The notes: generated by a model from the letters alone, not told the origin. DNA of 64,000 nt from Paenibacillus sp. FSL R7-0337 (GCF_037969875.1 NZ_CP150218.1:248001-312000); one strand, 5' to 3'. Counted from the stretch's first letter, positions 18,007 to 26,815 are shown. Made by a program: numbers and translations.

Positions 18007-18699
18007 TCAGTCTGCGGGTCTTTGCTTATAGTACTGCGGATATTTCTCCATCAGCATCTCCTGGTCGGCGATCGTCAGGGCCATATGCTCCTGCATAATC
18101 TGATCTCCTAGCTGAATATTATGCTGTTCAATGGCTTCATATAGACAATAATGCTGCTGGTAGAGATGCTCCCAGTTGTGATCCGCCGTGAGCTTGAGCA
18201 TTCGGCTGCGGTTCAGGTGAACCTTGATCTGCTGGATGACCTCCCAGGTATTCTTTTTATTGCAGCCCATAAAGATCACATGATGGAAATCTTCGTCCAG
18301 CATGAACATTTCTTTATAGTCCTGGTCCTCGATGCAGAGCTTCTGCTTGTCCAGATTGGCCTTCAGATCAATAAGATTCCTGGCCTGGAAGGTGCTGCAC
18401 GCTTCCCGGATGACCGCCCGCTCCAGATGCTCGCGCATGAAGCGGGCTTCTTCCACGAGTTCGGAATCAATCAGGGAGACTACCGTTCCCCGCTGGGGAT
18501 AAACAGCAAGCAAGCCCTCCTGTGCCAGACGGACGAAGGCCTCCCGGACCGGGGTGCGGCTGACGTTGAACTTCAGCGAAATCTCTTTCTCTGAAATCCC
18601 GGTTCCGGGCGGCAGCTCCAGCAGCAGAATCTGATTCTTCAGTGAACGATACACGATGTCCCTTGTGGAGAGTGCTTGTGTACCGATAGTGTATTCCAT
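18007..18699 (-). CDS. GntR-family (FadR/FCD subfamily) regulator of hexuronate genes
   Basis: A 230-residue regulator with an N-terminal winged helix ([36 protein letters not shown]) and an all-helical FCD ligand domain (about residues 90-215) with metal-site-like Asp/His residues (DEDFHHVIF). Its closest functional relatives are the UxuR/ExuR-type hexuronate repressors. AGGAGGG lies upstream of the ATG. It is divergent from uxaC, and a perfect 40-bp palindrome sits in the shared promoter region at 18731, the obvious operator candidate. Confidence 0.9.
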   Translation of the reverse strand: MEYTIGTQALSTRDIVYRSLKNQILLLELPPGTGISEKEISLKFNVSRTPVREAFVRLAQEGLLAVYPQRGTVVSLIDSELVEEARFMREHLERAVIREACSTFQARNLIDLKANLDKQKLCIEDQDYKEMFMLDEDFHHVIFMGCNKKNTWEVIQQIKVHLNRSRMLKLTADHNWEHLYQQHYCLYEAIEQHNIQLGDQIMQEHMALTIADQEMLMEKYPQYYKQRPAD

Positions 18700-18730
18700 C
18701 GTGTAACCCTCCTGCTATAGTTATTGTAAG

Positions 18731-18770
18731 CACTACCATACTACCATACTTGTATGGTAGTATGGTAGTG
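18731..18770. promoter_or_regulatory. Perfect 40-bp palindrome, likely operator
   Basis: Arms CACTACCATACTACCATAC and GTATGGTAGTATGGTAGTG are exact reverse complements around a central TT. Each arm contains two copies of the octamer ACTACCAT or its complement, so the site can be read as nested half-sites. It lies 31 bp upstream of the GntR start and 84 bp upstream of the uxaC start. Confidence 0.8.
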
Positions 18771-18853
18771 CGAATGGGCAGAAGCATTTGTTGTCCGCTT
18801 ACGGATGGTACCTGTGGCCCACCAATATCATAGACGAGAGGCTGGAGAACAAT

Positions 18854-20263
18854 ATGAGTACCTCATCTTTTATTCATGACGACTGGCTGCTGTTAAGTTC
18901 AAGTGCACAGAGACTGTATCACGATTATGCCGCCGGAATGCCGATTTACGATTTCCACAGTCATCTGAATCCTCAGGAGATTAGCAGTAACCGCAGGTTC
19001 CGCAATATCGCTGATCTCGCCTTATCCGGGGACCATTACAAGTGGCGGGCGCTCCGCTGGCTGGGTGTTGACGAACAGCTAATTACCGGGAATGCACCAG
19101 ACAAAGATAAGTTCATGATCTGGGCGCGCTCCCTGCCGGAGATGGTGGGCAATCCGCTCTACCACTGGACTCATCTGGAGTTGAAGCGCTACTTCGGGAT
19201 CGACGAGCTGCTCTCCGGGGAGACTGCGGACAGTGTGTGGGAACGCTGCAATGAGCAGCTCCAGGGAGATGAACTGACTACGCAGGGGATTCTCAAAAAA
19301 CTTAATGTCGATGTAGTCTGCACAACGGATGATCCAATTGATTCACTGGAGCATCACATTCAGATTAAGAAGGATCATGGGCTTAGAGCGGTGGTCGCTC
19401 CAACCTTCAGACCAGACCGGGTACTGAATATCCGTGATGAGGGGTTCACCGGATACGTGGGCCTGCTTAGTGAGGCGAGCGGTCTTGAGATCCACGATTA
19501 CTCAGGGTTCCTCCAGGCTGTGACGGCGCGGATCGATTATTTCCATAAGCATGGCTGCCGGCTGTCGGATCAGGCCTTCGGCGAGCTGCCGCACGCCCAG
19601 TCCACAGAGCATGAAGCGGCCTACATATTCGCCCGGGCCTTCAAAGGGGAAGAGATCAGCCCGCAGGAGGAACAGAAGTTCCAGAGCCATACTCTGATCA
19701 AATTAGGCAGACTCTATCACGAGCGGGGCTGGAGCATGCAACTGCATATCGGAGCACTGCGCAACAACAACGCACGGATGTTCAGTGCCATCGGCAAGGA
19801 CAGCGGCTTCGATTCGATTCTGGATTTCAATATGGCCCGCAGCCTTAACGCGCTGCTGAATGAGCTGGATGCCAGCGGACAGCTGCCGAAGACCATCGTC
19901 TACACGCTGAATCCTTCGCAGTATGAGATGATCGCCACTGCGATCGGCAACTTCCAGGGGGCCGGCATCAAGGGCAAGGTGCAGATGGGTTCCGGCTGGT
20001 GGTTCCATGATCAGAAGGAGGGTATGCTGCAGCAGTTGAAGGCACTCTCCAGCATCGGCCTGATCAGTCCTTTTGTCGGGATGCTGACTGACTCCCGAAG
20101 CTTCCTCTCCTTCACACGTCATGAATATTTCCGGCGCATTCTCTGCAACCTGTTCGGCACGTGGATGGAAGAAGGGGACCTGCCGCGGGATTATGCCTTG
20201 ATCGGCCGGACAATTGAGAATATATGCTACAACAATGCGAATGCGTATTTCGGGATCAAGTAG
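18854..20263 (+). CDS. uxaC: Glucuronate (uronate) isomerase
   Basis: The 469-residue protein matches UxaC in length and motifs: an amidohydrolase-type metal site FHSHLNP near residue 38, CTTDDPID, MQLHIGALRNNN, and GMLTDSRSFLSFTRHEYFRRIL near the C-terminus. It converts D-glucuronate to D-fructuronate (and galacturonate to tagaturonate), the first step of hexuronate breakdown. The ATG at 18854 is chosen over a TTG at 18788 because GGAG lies 6 bp upstream and the protein then has the usual length. No uxuA (mannonate dehydratase) is in this window. Confidence 0.95.
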   Translation: MSTSSFIHDDWLLLSSSAQRLYHDYAAGMPIYDFHSHLNPQEISSNRRFRNIADLALSGDHYKWRALRWLGVDEQLITGNAPDKDKFMIWARSLPEMVGNPLYHWTHLELKRYFGIDELLSGETADSVWERCNEQLQGDELTTQGILKKLNVDVVCTTDDPIDSLEHHIQIKKDHGLRAVVAPTFRPDRVLNIRDEGFTGYVGLLSEASGLEIHDYSGFLQAVTARIDYFHKHGCRLSDQAFGELPHAQSTEHEAAYIFARAFKGEEISPQEEQKFQSHTLIKLGRLYHERGWSMQLHIGALRNNNARMFSAIGKDSGFDSILDFNMARSLNALLNELDASGQLPKTIVYTLNPSQYEMIATAIGNFQGAGIKGKVQMGSGWWFHDQKEGMLQQLKALSSIGLISPFVGMLTDSRSFLSFTRHEYFRRILCNLFGTWMEEGDLPRDYALIGRTIENICYNNANAYFGIK

Positions 20264-20303
20264 AGATGGGGAGTGCACCATAGCATCCGTTGAATGAAAG
20301 ACA

Positions 20304-20398
20304 CAAGTGGAAACGGCTTGCCGTCCTTTAAAAGGACGGTACCGTTACAGCGAGAAATAGAAGGATAAGTTAACGTGTGAAACAAATAAATTCTTATA
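20304..20398 (-). repeat. Dispersed 95-nt hairpin repeat, copy 2 (inverted)
   Basis: Reverse-complement copy of the elements at 6111 and 25936. It reads CAAGTGGAAACGGCTTGCCG, then the inner hairpin CCGTCCTTT/AAAGGACGG, then CAGCGAGAAATAGAAGG. It lies just after the uxaC stop. The remainder of the gap 20264-20731 holds the terminator and palindrome array listed separately. Confidence 0.8.
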
Positions 20399-20404
20399 TT
20401 TTTA

Positions 20405-20446
20405 AAAAAATCAGCAGGTCTCCTAGTGAGGCGTGCTGATTTTTTA
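20405..20446. terminator. Terminator downstream of uxaC
   Basis: AAAAAATCAGCA pairs with TGCTGATTTTTT around an inner stem; A and T tracts suit both strands. Confidence 0.8.
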
Positions 20447-20537
20447 ATTGTTCAGGAATTATGTCTTTCAAGGCACAACATCAGCATAAAAATGAGCAGC
20501 GTGCCTAAAAAAAGAACGTCGTCTGTCCATCTGATAA

Positions 20538-20669
20538 CACATTTTTACAGAAAGCAAACGCAATTGGACCGGGTGGGTAGCGTAGGCCAAATGTAATCGA
20601 AAAACCAAATACAATTGGCCGTTACAGCGGAATATGGACTAATGTATGTGAAAAACAGCATACATTGTG
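20538..20669. repeat. Array of three palindromic units, 49-52 nt period
   Basis: Units at about 20538-20567, 20587-20618 and 20639-20669 are related to the array at 16846-17029. The middle unit begins CCAAATGTAATCGAAAAACC as in that array, while the last unit, ATGTATGTGAAAAACAGCAT with flanks, matches the final unit there in the opposite orientation. Confidence 0.65.
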
Positions 20670-20731
20670 TTCGCGCGAAGGTAAGCTTATTCACTCGCAG
20701 GGTGATTACGTTCTGAACCTTTCGTTGCATT

Positions 20732-21565
20732 CTACCTCGTACTGCTCCGGTAAGCAGAAGGGGATACGCCCGTCGACTTCTTGAATACCTTGGAAAAGTG
20801 GGCCAGCTCCATGCCGACCTGCTCGGCGATACTTGAGATGCTGAAATCGGTATAGGAGAGCTGTCTCTTAGCCAGCTCCATCCGTTTCAGCTGAACATAC
20901 TGCATCGGCGGAACACCGATGAATTTCTTGAAGTAGGGAATGAAATAGTTCGGGTGCAAATGGACCCGCTCTGCCAGCTCCTCCACCGTCAGCGGCCGCA
21001 TTAGCCGTTGATCGATGTAGCCCAGCACATTTGCCAATTTACCCTGGTCGCTTGTATGCGTCAGATCGTCAAGGAAATTGCTGTAGCCTCCCGATTCCAG
21101 GCAGAGGGACAGCAGCGTAAGCAGCGCGGCCTGCGTCCGCAGGGTGGCTAGGAAGCCGGTATCCTGGAACCATTCAATCATCTCCGCGAACATCGTCCGG
21201 GTCGCCTCCGGGTCAGGCACATCACAGATGTAGAGCTTATTCGCTGAATGAAACAGCGGCCATTCCCCGATCTGTGCATCGAAGTGGCAATAGTAGCGCG
21301 TATAAGGATCATCCCGCGAGGTATCCGTCGTCTGGGTAGAGCCGGCGGGCATAATCATCAGCTGTCCGGGTCTGGGGTAATGGTCCACTCCGTTGATAAT
21401 CACCTTGCCTTCGCCCGAATCAATATAGTAGAGCCGGTTGAAGGCAGGGGTCTCATTCGTCCGGTTCCATCCCGGATATCTGCTGGTTAATTGAGCATGG
21501 GTAACGGTAACCGTCAGGTTGTGCAGCAGACGTCCGGTCAAATTTCCATTTCCAATCATATTCAT
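20732..21565 (-). CDS. AraC-family transcriptional regulator
   Basis: A 277-residue regulator: N-terminal cupin-like sensing domain (about residues 10-130; RPGQLMIMPAGS is the typical barrel strand), and two C-terminal helix-turn-helix motifs (ELAERVHLHPNYFIPYFKK and IAEQVGMELAHFSKVFKKSTG). It is divergent from the dehydrogenase operon at 21724, which it probably activates in response to a sugar. GGAGGCG lies 9 bp upstream of the ATG; a second Met two codons in is an alternative. Confidence 0.92.
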   Translation of the reverse strand: MNMIGNGNLTGRLLHNLTVTVTHAQLTSRYPGWNRTNETPAFNRLYYIDSGEGKVIINGVDHYPRPGQLMIMPAGSTQTTDTSRDDPYTRYYCHFDAQIGEWPLFHSANKLYICDVPDPEATRTMFAEMIEWFQDTGFLATLRTQAALLTLLSLCLESGGYSNFLDDLTHTSDQGKLANVLGYIDQRLMRPLTVEELAERVHLHPNYFIPYFKKFIGVPPMQYVQLKRMELAKRQLSYTDFSISSIAEQVGMELAHFSKVFKKSTGVSPSAYRSSTR

Positions 21566-21597
21566 CTCTGAGCGCCTCCATTAAGGACATAAATCTA

Positions 21598-21611
21598 TTA
21601 TAACGCTTTCA
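21598..21611. promoter_or_regulatory. Candidate CcpA cre site
   Basis: On the minus strand the sequence reads TGAAAGCGTTATAA, one mismatch from the cre consensus TGWAANCGNTNWCA. It is in the region shared by the AraC gene and the sugar dehydrogenase operon, a fitting place for catabolite control. Confidence 0.45.
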
Positions 21612-21723
21612 TTTATCCATTACATCTTATTTATATACAAATATACCTTAATTACAGTCATGTTCACCACCGGCAAATAGGGTTATCCTCATATCATAAA
21701 CTGTTTCAGGAAGGGACTGGGAG

Positions 21724-22887
21724 ATGGATAAGGTACGATATGGAATTATTGGTGTAGGCAATATGGGGCGCGCCCATGCCCAGAGTCTGCTGAATGATAT
21801 TAAGGGGGCTGAGCTTACAGCGGTATGCGACAGCAGCCCTGAGCGGCTGGATTGGGCAGAGGAGCATTTGCCGGATAGCGTGCAGCGCTTTTTGTCGCCG
21901 GAGGAGCTGTTCAAGTCTGGTGCCATTGATGCTGTATTGATCGCTACCCCCCATTATGATCACCCGCCGCTGGCGATTGAAGCGCTGGGCTACGGGCTGC
22001 ATGTTCTGATTGAGAAGCCTGCCGGTGTCTATACCAAAGCAGTCCAGGAGATGAATGACGCTGCGGCGAAGTCTGACCGTAAGTTCGGCATTATGTATAA
22101 CCAGCGGACGAATCCGCTCTATCAGAAGCTGAGAGACTTGATCCAGTCCGGGGAACTGGGGGAGATCCGGCGCACGAACTGGATTATTACCAATTGGTAC
22201 CGCTCTCAGAGCTACTATGATTCCGGCGGCTGGCGGGCGACCTGGGGCGGAGAAGGCGGCGGCGTGCTGCTGAACCAGGACCCGCACCAGCTTGACCTCT
22301 GGCAGTGGACTACAGGGATGATGCCTAAGCGGGTACGCGCTTTTTGCCAGTTCGGGAAGTACCGGAATATTGAAGTTGAGGATGATGTGACTGCTTATGT
22401 GGAATATGAGAACGGCGCAACCGGGCTGTTCATCACCACTACAGGGGAGGCGCCGGGGACGAACCGGTTCGAGATTACAGGAGACAACGGCAAAATCGTC
22501 ATCGAAGACGGCAAGCTCACCTTCTTCCGCCTTCGCACCCCGGAGCCGAAGTTCAATGCGGAATTCACCGGAGGCTTCGGAGCACCGGAGTGCTGGAAAT
22601 GCGAGATTCCGGTGCCACCCGGAGACGGAGAACAGCACAAGGGCATTATGCGTAACTTCACCAATGCGATTCTACACGATGAGCCGCTGCTGGCTCCGGG
22701 GGAAGAGGGCATTCACGGCCTGACCCTGTCCAATGCCATGTATCTGTCCGCGTGGACCGACAACTGGGTGGACCTGCCGATCGACAGCCAGTTGTTCTAT
22801 GAGAAGCTGATGGAGCAGGTAGAGAATTCTACTTTTCAGAAAGCACCGGTCAGCCAGAAAGCCCTGGATGTATCGGGAACTCATTAG
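21724..22887 (+). CDS. Gfo/Idh/MocA-family dehydrogenase 1
   Basis: The 387-residue protein has the Rossmann motif IIGVGNMGRAHA (about residues 8-19), the catalytic-lysine motif EKPAG near residue 98, and NQDPHQLDLWQW in the second domain, with the His expected at the sugar-oxidising site. Family members oxidise or reduce a hydroxyl of a sugar, inositol or glycoside with NAD(P). RBS GGGACTGGGAG is upstream. It is the first gene of a four-gene operon with two relatives and an isomerase. Confidence 0.92.
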   Translation: MDKVRYGIIGVGNMGRAHAQSLLNDIKGAELTAVCDSSPERLDWAEEHLPDSVQRFLSPEELFKSGAIDAVLIATPHYDHPPLAIEALGYGLHVLIEKPAGVYTKAVQEMNDAAAKSDRKFGIMYNQRTNPLYQKLRDLIQSGELGEIRRTNWIITNWYRSQSYYDSGGWRATWGGEGGGVLLNQDPHQLDLWQWTTGMMPKRVRAFCQFGKYRNIEVEDDVTAYVEYENGATGLFITTTGEAPGTNRFEITGDNGKIVIEDGKLTFFRLRTPEPKFNAEFTGGFGAPECWKCEIPVPPGDGEQHKGIMRNFTNAILHDEPLLAPGEEGIHGLTLSNAMYLSAWTDNWVDLPIDSQLFYEKLMEQVENSTFQKAPVSQKALDVSGTH

Positions 22888-22940
22888 GCGAACCTTACTC
22901 TCTCACACAACTCAAACTTATCTAGGAGTGGATGAATACA

Positions 22941-23717
22941 ATGAACCGTTCAACGATTGCCGCTCAAATGTATACCCTGCGTGAATATACCCAGACGCCG
23001 GAGGCCTTGCGGGAGAGCTTGCGGAAGGTAAGCAGTATCGGGTACCAGGCTGTCCAGATCTCCGGAATCGGTCCCATGGACCCCAAGCTGGTGAAGGAAT
23101 ACGCGGATGAATTTAATCTCAAAATATGTGCGACACACGTTCCCTGGGACAGGCTGGTGAATGATCTGGATGCACTCGCCGCCGAACATAAGCTGTGGGA
23201 CTGCAAATACATCGGTCTTGGCTCACTGCCTGCGGAATATCAGACCAGTCAGGAAGGGTACCGCACCTTCGCCAAGCTGGCTTCCGGCATTGCACGTACA
23301 CTTAAGGAAGAGCATGGCCTGCAATTTGTGTATCATAATCATGATTTTGAATTCGAACGTTTTGACGGTCTGACCGGGATGGATGTGCTGCTGCAGGACA
23401 GTGATCCGGAGGTCTTCGGCTTCGAGCTGGATCTGTACTGGGTGCAGGCCGGGGGCGGAGATCCTGTAGAGTGGATTCATAAGGTGGAAGGCAGAATGCA
23501 GGCCGTGCATTTCAAGGATATGACTATACTGAACCGCAAAGCTGTATTCGCCGAGATCGGCGAAGGCAATATGAACTATGGAGCGATTATTGAGGCCTGC
23601 CGCAAGACGGGTGTGGAGTGGCATATCGTGGAGCAGGATGTGTGCCAGCGTGATCCGTTCGAGAGCCTGGAGATTAGTCTCCGGCATCTGCATTCCAGAT
23701 TGGAGGTGCAAGCATGA
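22941..23717 (+). CDS. TIM-barrel sugar phosphate isomerase/epimerase family protein
   Basis: An AP-endonuclease-2-like TIM barrel of 258 residues. Likely metal ligands are visible in FVYHNHDFEF, ELDLYWVQAGG, HFKDM and IVEQD. Members of this family isomerise, epimerise or dehydrate sugars and, next to Gfo/Idh/MocA enzymes, can cleave 3-keto-glycosides. AGGAG at 22924 suits the ATG at 22941 better than the ATG at 22932. The stop overlaps the next gene by 4 bp (ATGA). Confidence 0.9.
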   Translation: MNRSTIAAQMYTLREYTQTPEALRESLRKVSSIGYQAVQISGIGPMDPKLVKEYADEFNLKICATHVPWDRLVNDLDALAAEHKLWDCKYIGLGSLPAEYQTSQEGYRTFAKLASGIARTLKEEHGLQFVYHNHDFEFERFDGLTGMDVLLQDSDPEVFGFELDLYWVQAGGGDPVEWIHKVEGRMQAVHFKDMTILNRKAVFAEIGEGNMNYGAIIEACRKTGVEWHIVEQDVCQRDPFESLEISLRHLHSRLEVQA

Positions 23718-24802
23718 GCCGCAAGGATGGAATGATGTATGCCCCGGTACATGAGGCGAAGCCTGTGGTGGGACCGGGTGAATTCGTAATCGCTGCGTTG
23801 GCGCTGGATCATGGGCATATCTACGGGATGTGCAACGGACTAGTAGAAGCGGGAGCCGAGCTGAAGTGGGTATACGATCCTGACCCCGAGAAGGTAAAAG
23901 CGTTCCTGAACAAGTATCCCGGCGTCAGAGCCGCACGCTCTGCTGAAGAGATTCTTGAAGATTCTGAGGTCCGGCTCGTAGCAGCGGCCGCCGTTCCTTC
24001 GGAGCGTGGTCCGCTCGGTCTGCGGGTGATGGCACACGGGAAGGATTATTTCACGGACAAATCTCCGTTTACTTCTCTGGACCAACTCGCAGCAGCACGC
24101 CTTCAGGTGGAGAAGACGGGCCGGAAATACATGACATACTACAGTGAGAGACTGCATGTAGAGAGCGCTGTCTATGCCGGTCAGCTGGTGCAGCAGGGGG
24201 CGATTGGCCGTGTGCTTCAGGTCATGGGGCTGGGGCCGCACCGGTTAAATGCACCAAGCCGGCCGGAATGGTTCTTCCAGCGTGATAAATACGGCGGCAT
24301 TCTCTGTGACATCGGCAGCCATCAGATTGAACAGTTCCTCTTCTACGCGGGCTGCCGCGATGCCAAGGTGCTGCACAGCAAGGTCGCAAACTACAACAAC
24401 CCGGCTTACCCGGAGCTGGAGGATTACGGGGATGCTACGCTGGTTGGGGATAACGGGGCTACGCAGTATTTTCGCGTGGACTGGTTCACTCCGGCAGGGC
24501 TAGGGACCTGGGGAGACGGACGGACGATCATTCTCGGTACGGAAGGTTATATTGAACTGCGCAAATACAGCGATATCGGCCGCTCCAGCACATCGGACCA
24601 TGTCTTCTGGGTGGACGGTGAGGGAGAGCATTATGAGCATGTAGCCGGGAAGGTCGGCTTCCCGTTCTTCGGGGAGCTGATTCTGGACTGCCTGGAACGG
24701 ACGGAGAAGGCGATGACTCAGGAGCATGCGTTCAAGGCAGCTGAGCTGTGTCTGGAAGCGCAGCGGCAAGCGGTGAATCTGACCCCGGATACGCTTAAAT
24801 AG
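23714..24802 (+). CDS. Gfo/Idh/MocA-family dehydrogenase 2, divergent motifs
   Basis: The 362-residue protein aligns by eye with the family, ending domain one with the usual hinge and keeping CDIGSHQIEQFLFYAG in the catalytic domain. The cofactor loop is unusual: ALALDHGHIYGMC stands where GxGxxG is expected, and the EKP catalytic motif reads DKSPF (Lys kept, Glu and Pro context changed). It may bind the cofactor differently or belong to a specialised subfamily. It is coupled to the isomerase gene upstream. Confidence 0.88.
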   Translation: MSRKDGMMYAPVHEAKPVVGPGEFVIAALALDHGHIYGMCNGLVEAGAELKWVYDPDPEKVKAFLNKYPGVRAARSAEEILEDSEVRLVAAAAVPSERGPLGLRVMAHGKDYFTDKSPFTSLDQLAAARLQVEKTGRKYMTYYSERLHVESAVYAGQLVQQGAIGRVLQVMGLGPHRLNAPSRPEWFFQRDKYGGILCDIGSHQIEQFLFYAGCRDAKVLHSKVANYNNPAYPELEDYGDATLVGDNGATQYFRVDWFTPAGLGTWGDGRTIILGTEGYIELRKYSDIGRSSTSDHVFWVDGEGEHYEHVAGKVGFPFFGELILDCLERTEKAMTQEHAFKAAELCLEAQRQAVNLTPDTLK

Positions 24803-24840
24803 GTGCAGGACAGCTAGCAGAAGATCGGAAGGTGGTTAAG

Positions 24841-25857
24841 ATGAATACTAATGGAGCAGCGATTATCGGCTGCGGGGCGATTGCCCCGCTGCATGCCAGA
24901 GCCATTGCTTCCATCGACAATGCGCGGCTGGTAGCCGTGGTGGACAGTGACCCTGTTCAGGCAACACAGTCTGCTCAGGATTACGAATGTGAAGGCCTGA
25001 CAGATTACAGGGAGCTGCTGGAGCGTCCAGATATCGGCATCGTTCATCTCTGCACGCCGCATCATCTGCATGCAGGAATGGCAGTGGAGCTGCTGAAGGC
25101 CGGCAAGCATGTGTTAACCGAGAAACCGATGGCACTGGATGTGCCTTCGGCCCGCATGATGCAGGAGGCGGCAGAGGATGCTGCGGGACAACTGGGTGTA
25201 GTATTCCAGAACCGCTATAATGAACCTTCGGTGCGGATCAGACAAGTGATTGATTCCGGCAGCCTGGGCAATCTCCTCTGCATGAAGGGCCTGGTGACTT
25301 GGACCCGGAGTGAGGAGTACTACACGAATAGTCCCTGGAGAGGCCGCTGGGCGACGGAAGGCGGCGGGGTATTGATCAACCAGGCTATCCATACCCTGGA
25401 TCTGCTGCAATGGTTCGGCGGTGACATTGATTCCGTGAAAGGCAGTGTCAGCACTGATGTGCTGAACGATGTCATTGAGGTCGAGGACAGCGCACATGCG
25501 TGTATCGATTTCAAGAACAAGGCGCGCGGACTCTTCTACGGAACCAATGCGTATCAGGCCAATTCACCGGTGGAGCTGGAGCTGGTCTTTGAGCAAGGGA
25601 CTCTGCAGCAGCGCCGGGACAGCCTGTATCTGTGGAATGATGGGAAGGAGACGCTGCTCTGTGAGCCGCAGAGCATCAGCAGTGGAGGGAAATCCTACTG
25701 GGGCAGCGGACATTCACGGTTAATTCATGACTTCTACGCCCATATCCGTGAAGGCCGCAGGTTCTGGATTGACGGTGCTGAAGGCATCAAAGCGCTCACA
25801 CTGATTGCAGAGATCTATAAGTCCTCGGAGGGCCGGAATCTGGTCCCTCAGGTCTAG
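24841..25857 (+). CDS. Gfo/Idh/MocA-family dehydrogenase 3
   Basis: A 338-residue member with a canonical Rossmann motif IIGCGAIAPLHA, TEKPMALD for the catalytic Lys, and NQAIHTLDLLQWFGG with the active-site His. It resembles dehydrogenase 1 more than dehydrogenase 2. GGAAGGTGG lies just upstream of the ATG at 24841; a GTG at 24832 falls inside that RBS. It is the last gene of the operon; no transporter gene accompanies the cluster in this window. Confidence 0.9.
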   Translation: MNTNGAAIIGCGAIAPLHARAIASIDNARLVAVVDSDPVQATQSAQDYECEGLTDYRELLERPDIGIVHLCTPHHLHAGMAVELLKAGKHVLTEKPMALDVPSARMMQEAAEDAAGQLGVVFQNRYNEPSVRIRQVIDSGSLGNLLCMKGLVTWTRSEEYYTNSPWRGRWATEGGGVLINQAIHTLDLLQWFGGDIDSVKGSVSTDVLNDVIEVEDSAHACIDFKNKARGLFYGTNAYQANSPVELELVFEQGTLQQRRDSLYLWNDGKETLLCEPQSISSGGKSYWGSGHSRLIHDFYAHIREGRRFWIDGAEGIKALTLIAEIYKSSEGRNLVPQV

Positions 25858-25935
25858 TATTCGTCAACCGGCTGATGCCGGAATATAGGCTGTCTCTTAT
25901 GCATAGTTTTGCTTAAGGGATAGCCTTATTTGAAA

Positions 25936-26030
25936 TATAGAATTTATATGATGCACACGATAACTTACCCTTCTATTTCTCGCTGAAACGGTACCGTCCT
26001 TTAAAAGGACGGCAAAGCCGCTTCCACTTG
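25936..26030 (+). repeat. Dispersed 95-nt hairpin repeat, copy 3
   Basis: Same orientation as copy 1: TATAGAATTTATATGATGCAC, then CTTCTATTTCTCGCTG, then the hairpin with CCGTCCTTT/AAAGGACGG and outer AACGG/CCGCTT, ending CCACTTG. It lies between the 3' ends of two convergent genes and takes the place of an ordinary terminator. Confidence 0.8.
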
Positions 26031-26039
26031 TGTTAGCCG

Positions 26040-26600
26040 CTACAGCTTAATCGCAAGCCAGCAAGCTTCAATGGTCTGCTGAATCTGCTGCTCGTTAAGC
26101 GGGTATTTTCCGCCTAAGTAGCCCTTGATCACGGCAATCAAAATTCCGTAGACCAGCTGATAACACAGGCAAACATTCATTTCCCGGATGATGCCCTGCC
26201 GCTGGCCTTCTTCAATGATGGAGAAAATCTCTAAGGTGGAGGGGGCGGGTGTGTTCCGTATATCCTCGGAAATATAGGGCGAAGTGCAATAGTTCTCTGT
26301 GAAGTCAACCTCTTTGGGGTAGTGAAGCGAATAGTTGGCTGTATTCTTCAGGAGGCTTTTCATCCGCTCATAGATTGTTAACCCGGGATCATAGCCGTTC
26401 ATGACAAATTCATTTTTATGTATGCGGACTTTATGGTATAGCTCATTGACCAGTTGCTCTTTGTTCTCAAAATAATGGTAGAATGTGCTGGAGCCGACAT
26501 TGGCCCTCTTGAATATTTTGGCGAAAGTAACAGACTGTAAGCCTTCTTCAGTAATTAAAACAAGGGTTGCCTGAAGAATATCATCGCGTTTCCCCATCAT
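26040..26600 (-). CDS. TetR/AcrR-family transcriptional regulator
   Basis: A 186-residue regulator with the N-terminal TetR helix-turn-helix: ILQATLVLITEEGLQSVTFAKI, then GSSTFYHYFENKEQLVNEL (residues about 33-52). The C-terminal ligand domain is variable. The ATG at 26600 or the next codon at 26597 could be the start. It is divergent from msrA across a 360-bp AT-rich gap. Confidence 0.9.
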   Translation of the reverse strand: MMGKRDDILQATLVLITEEGLQSVTFAKIFKRANVGSSTFYHYFENKEQLVNELYHKVRIHKNEFVMNGYDPGLTIYERMKSLLKNTANYSLHYPKEVDFTENYCTSPYISEDIRNTPAPSTLEIFSIIEEGQRQGIIREMNVCLCYQLVYGILIAVIKGYLGGKYPLNEQQIQQTIEACWLAIKL

Positions 26601-26815
26601 TACACATCGCTAGCGGAAAAATCATTCTATAAAATAGTACAATCTCTGCAAGGAATTTTCAATTTACAAAATATGCATTCTACTCTCAAGTATCAAAAAG
26701 ATAGATTTTGTGGTGAAACAGACAATAGGGAAGCTATATTTTAGTCATTACTCTGCAAAAAGGAATTTCCATTCCGAACATACTTGAAGTTTAATTATCC
26801 TATTTCTGAACTATT

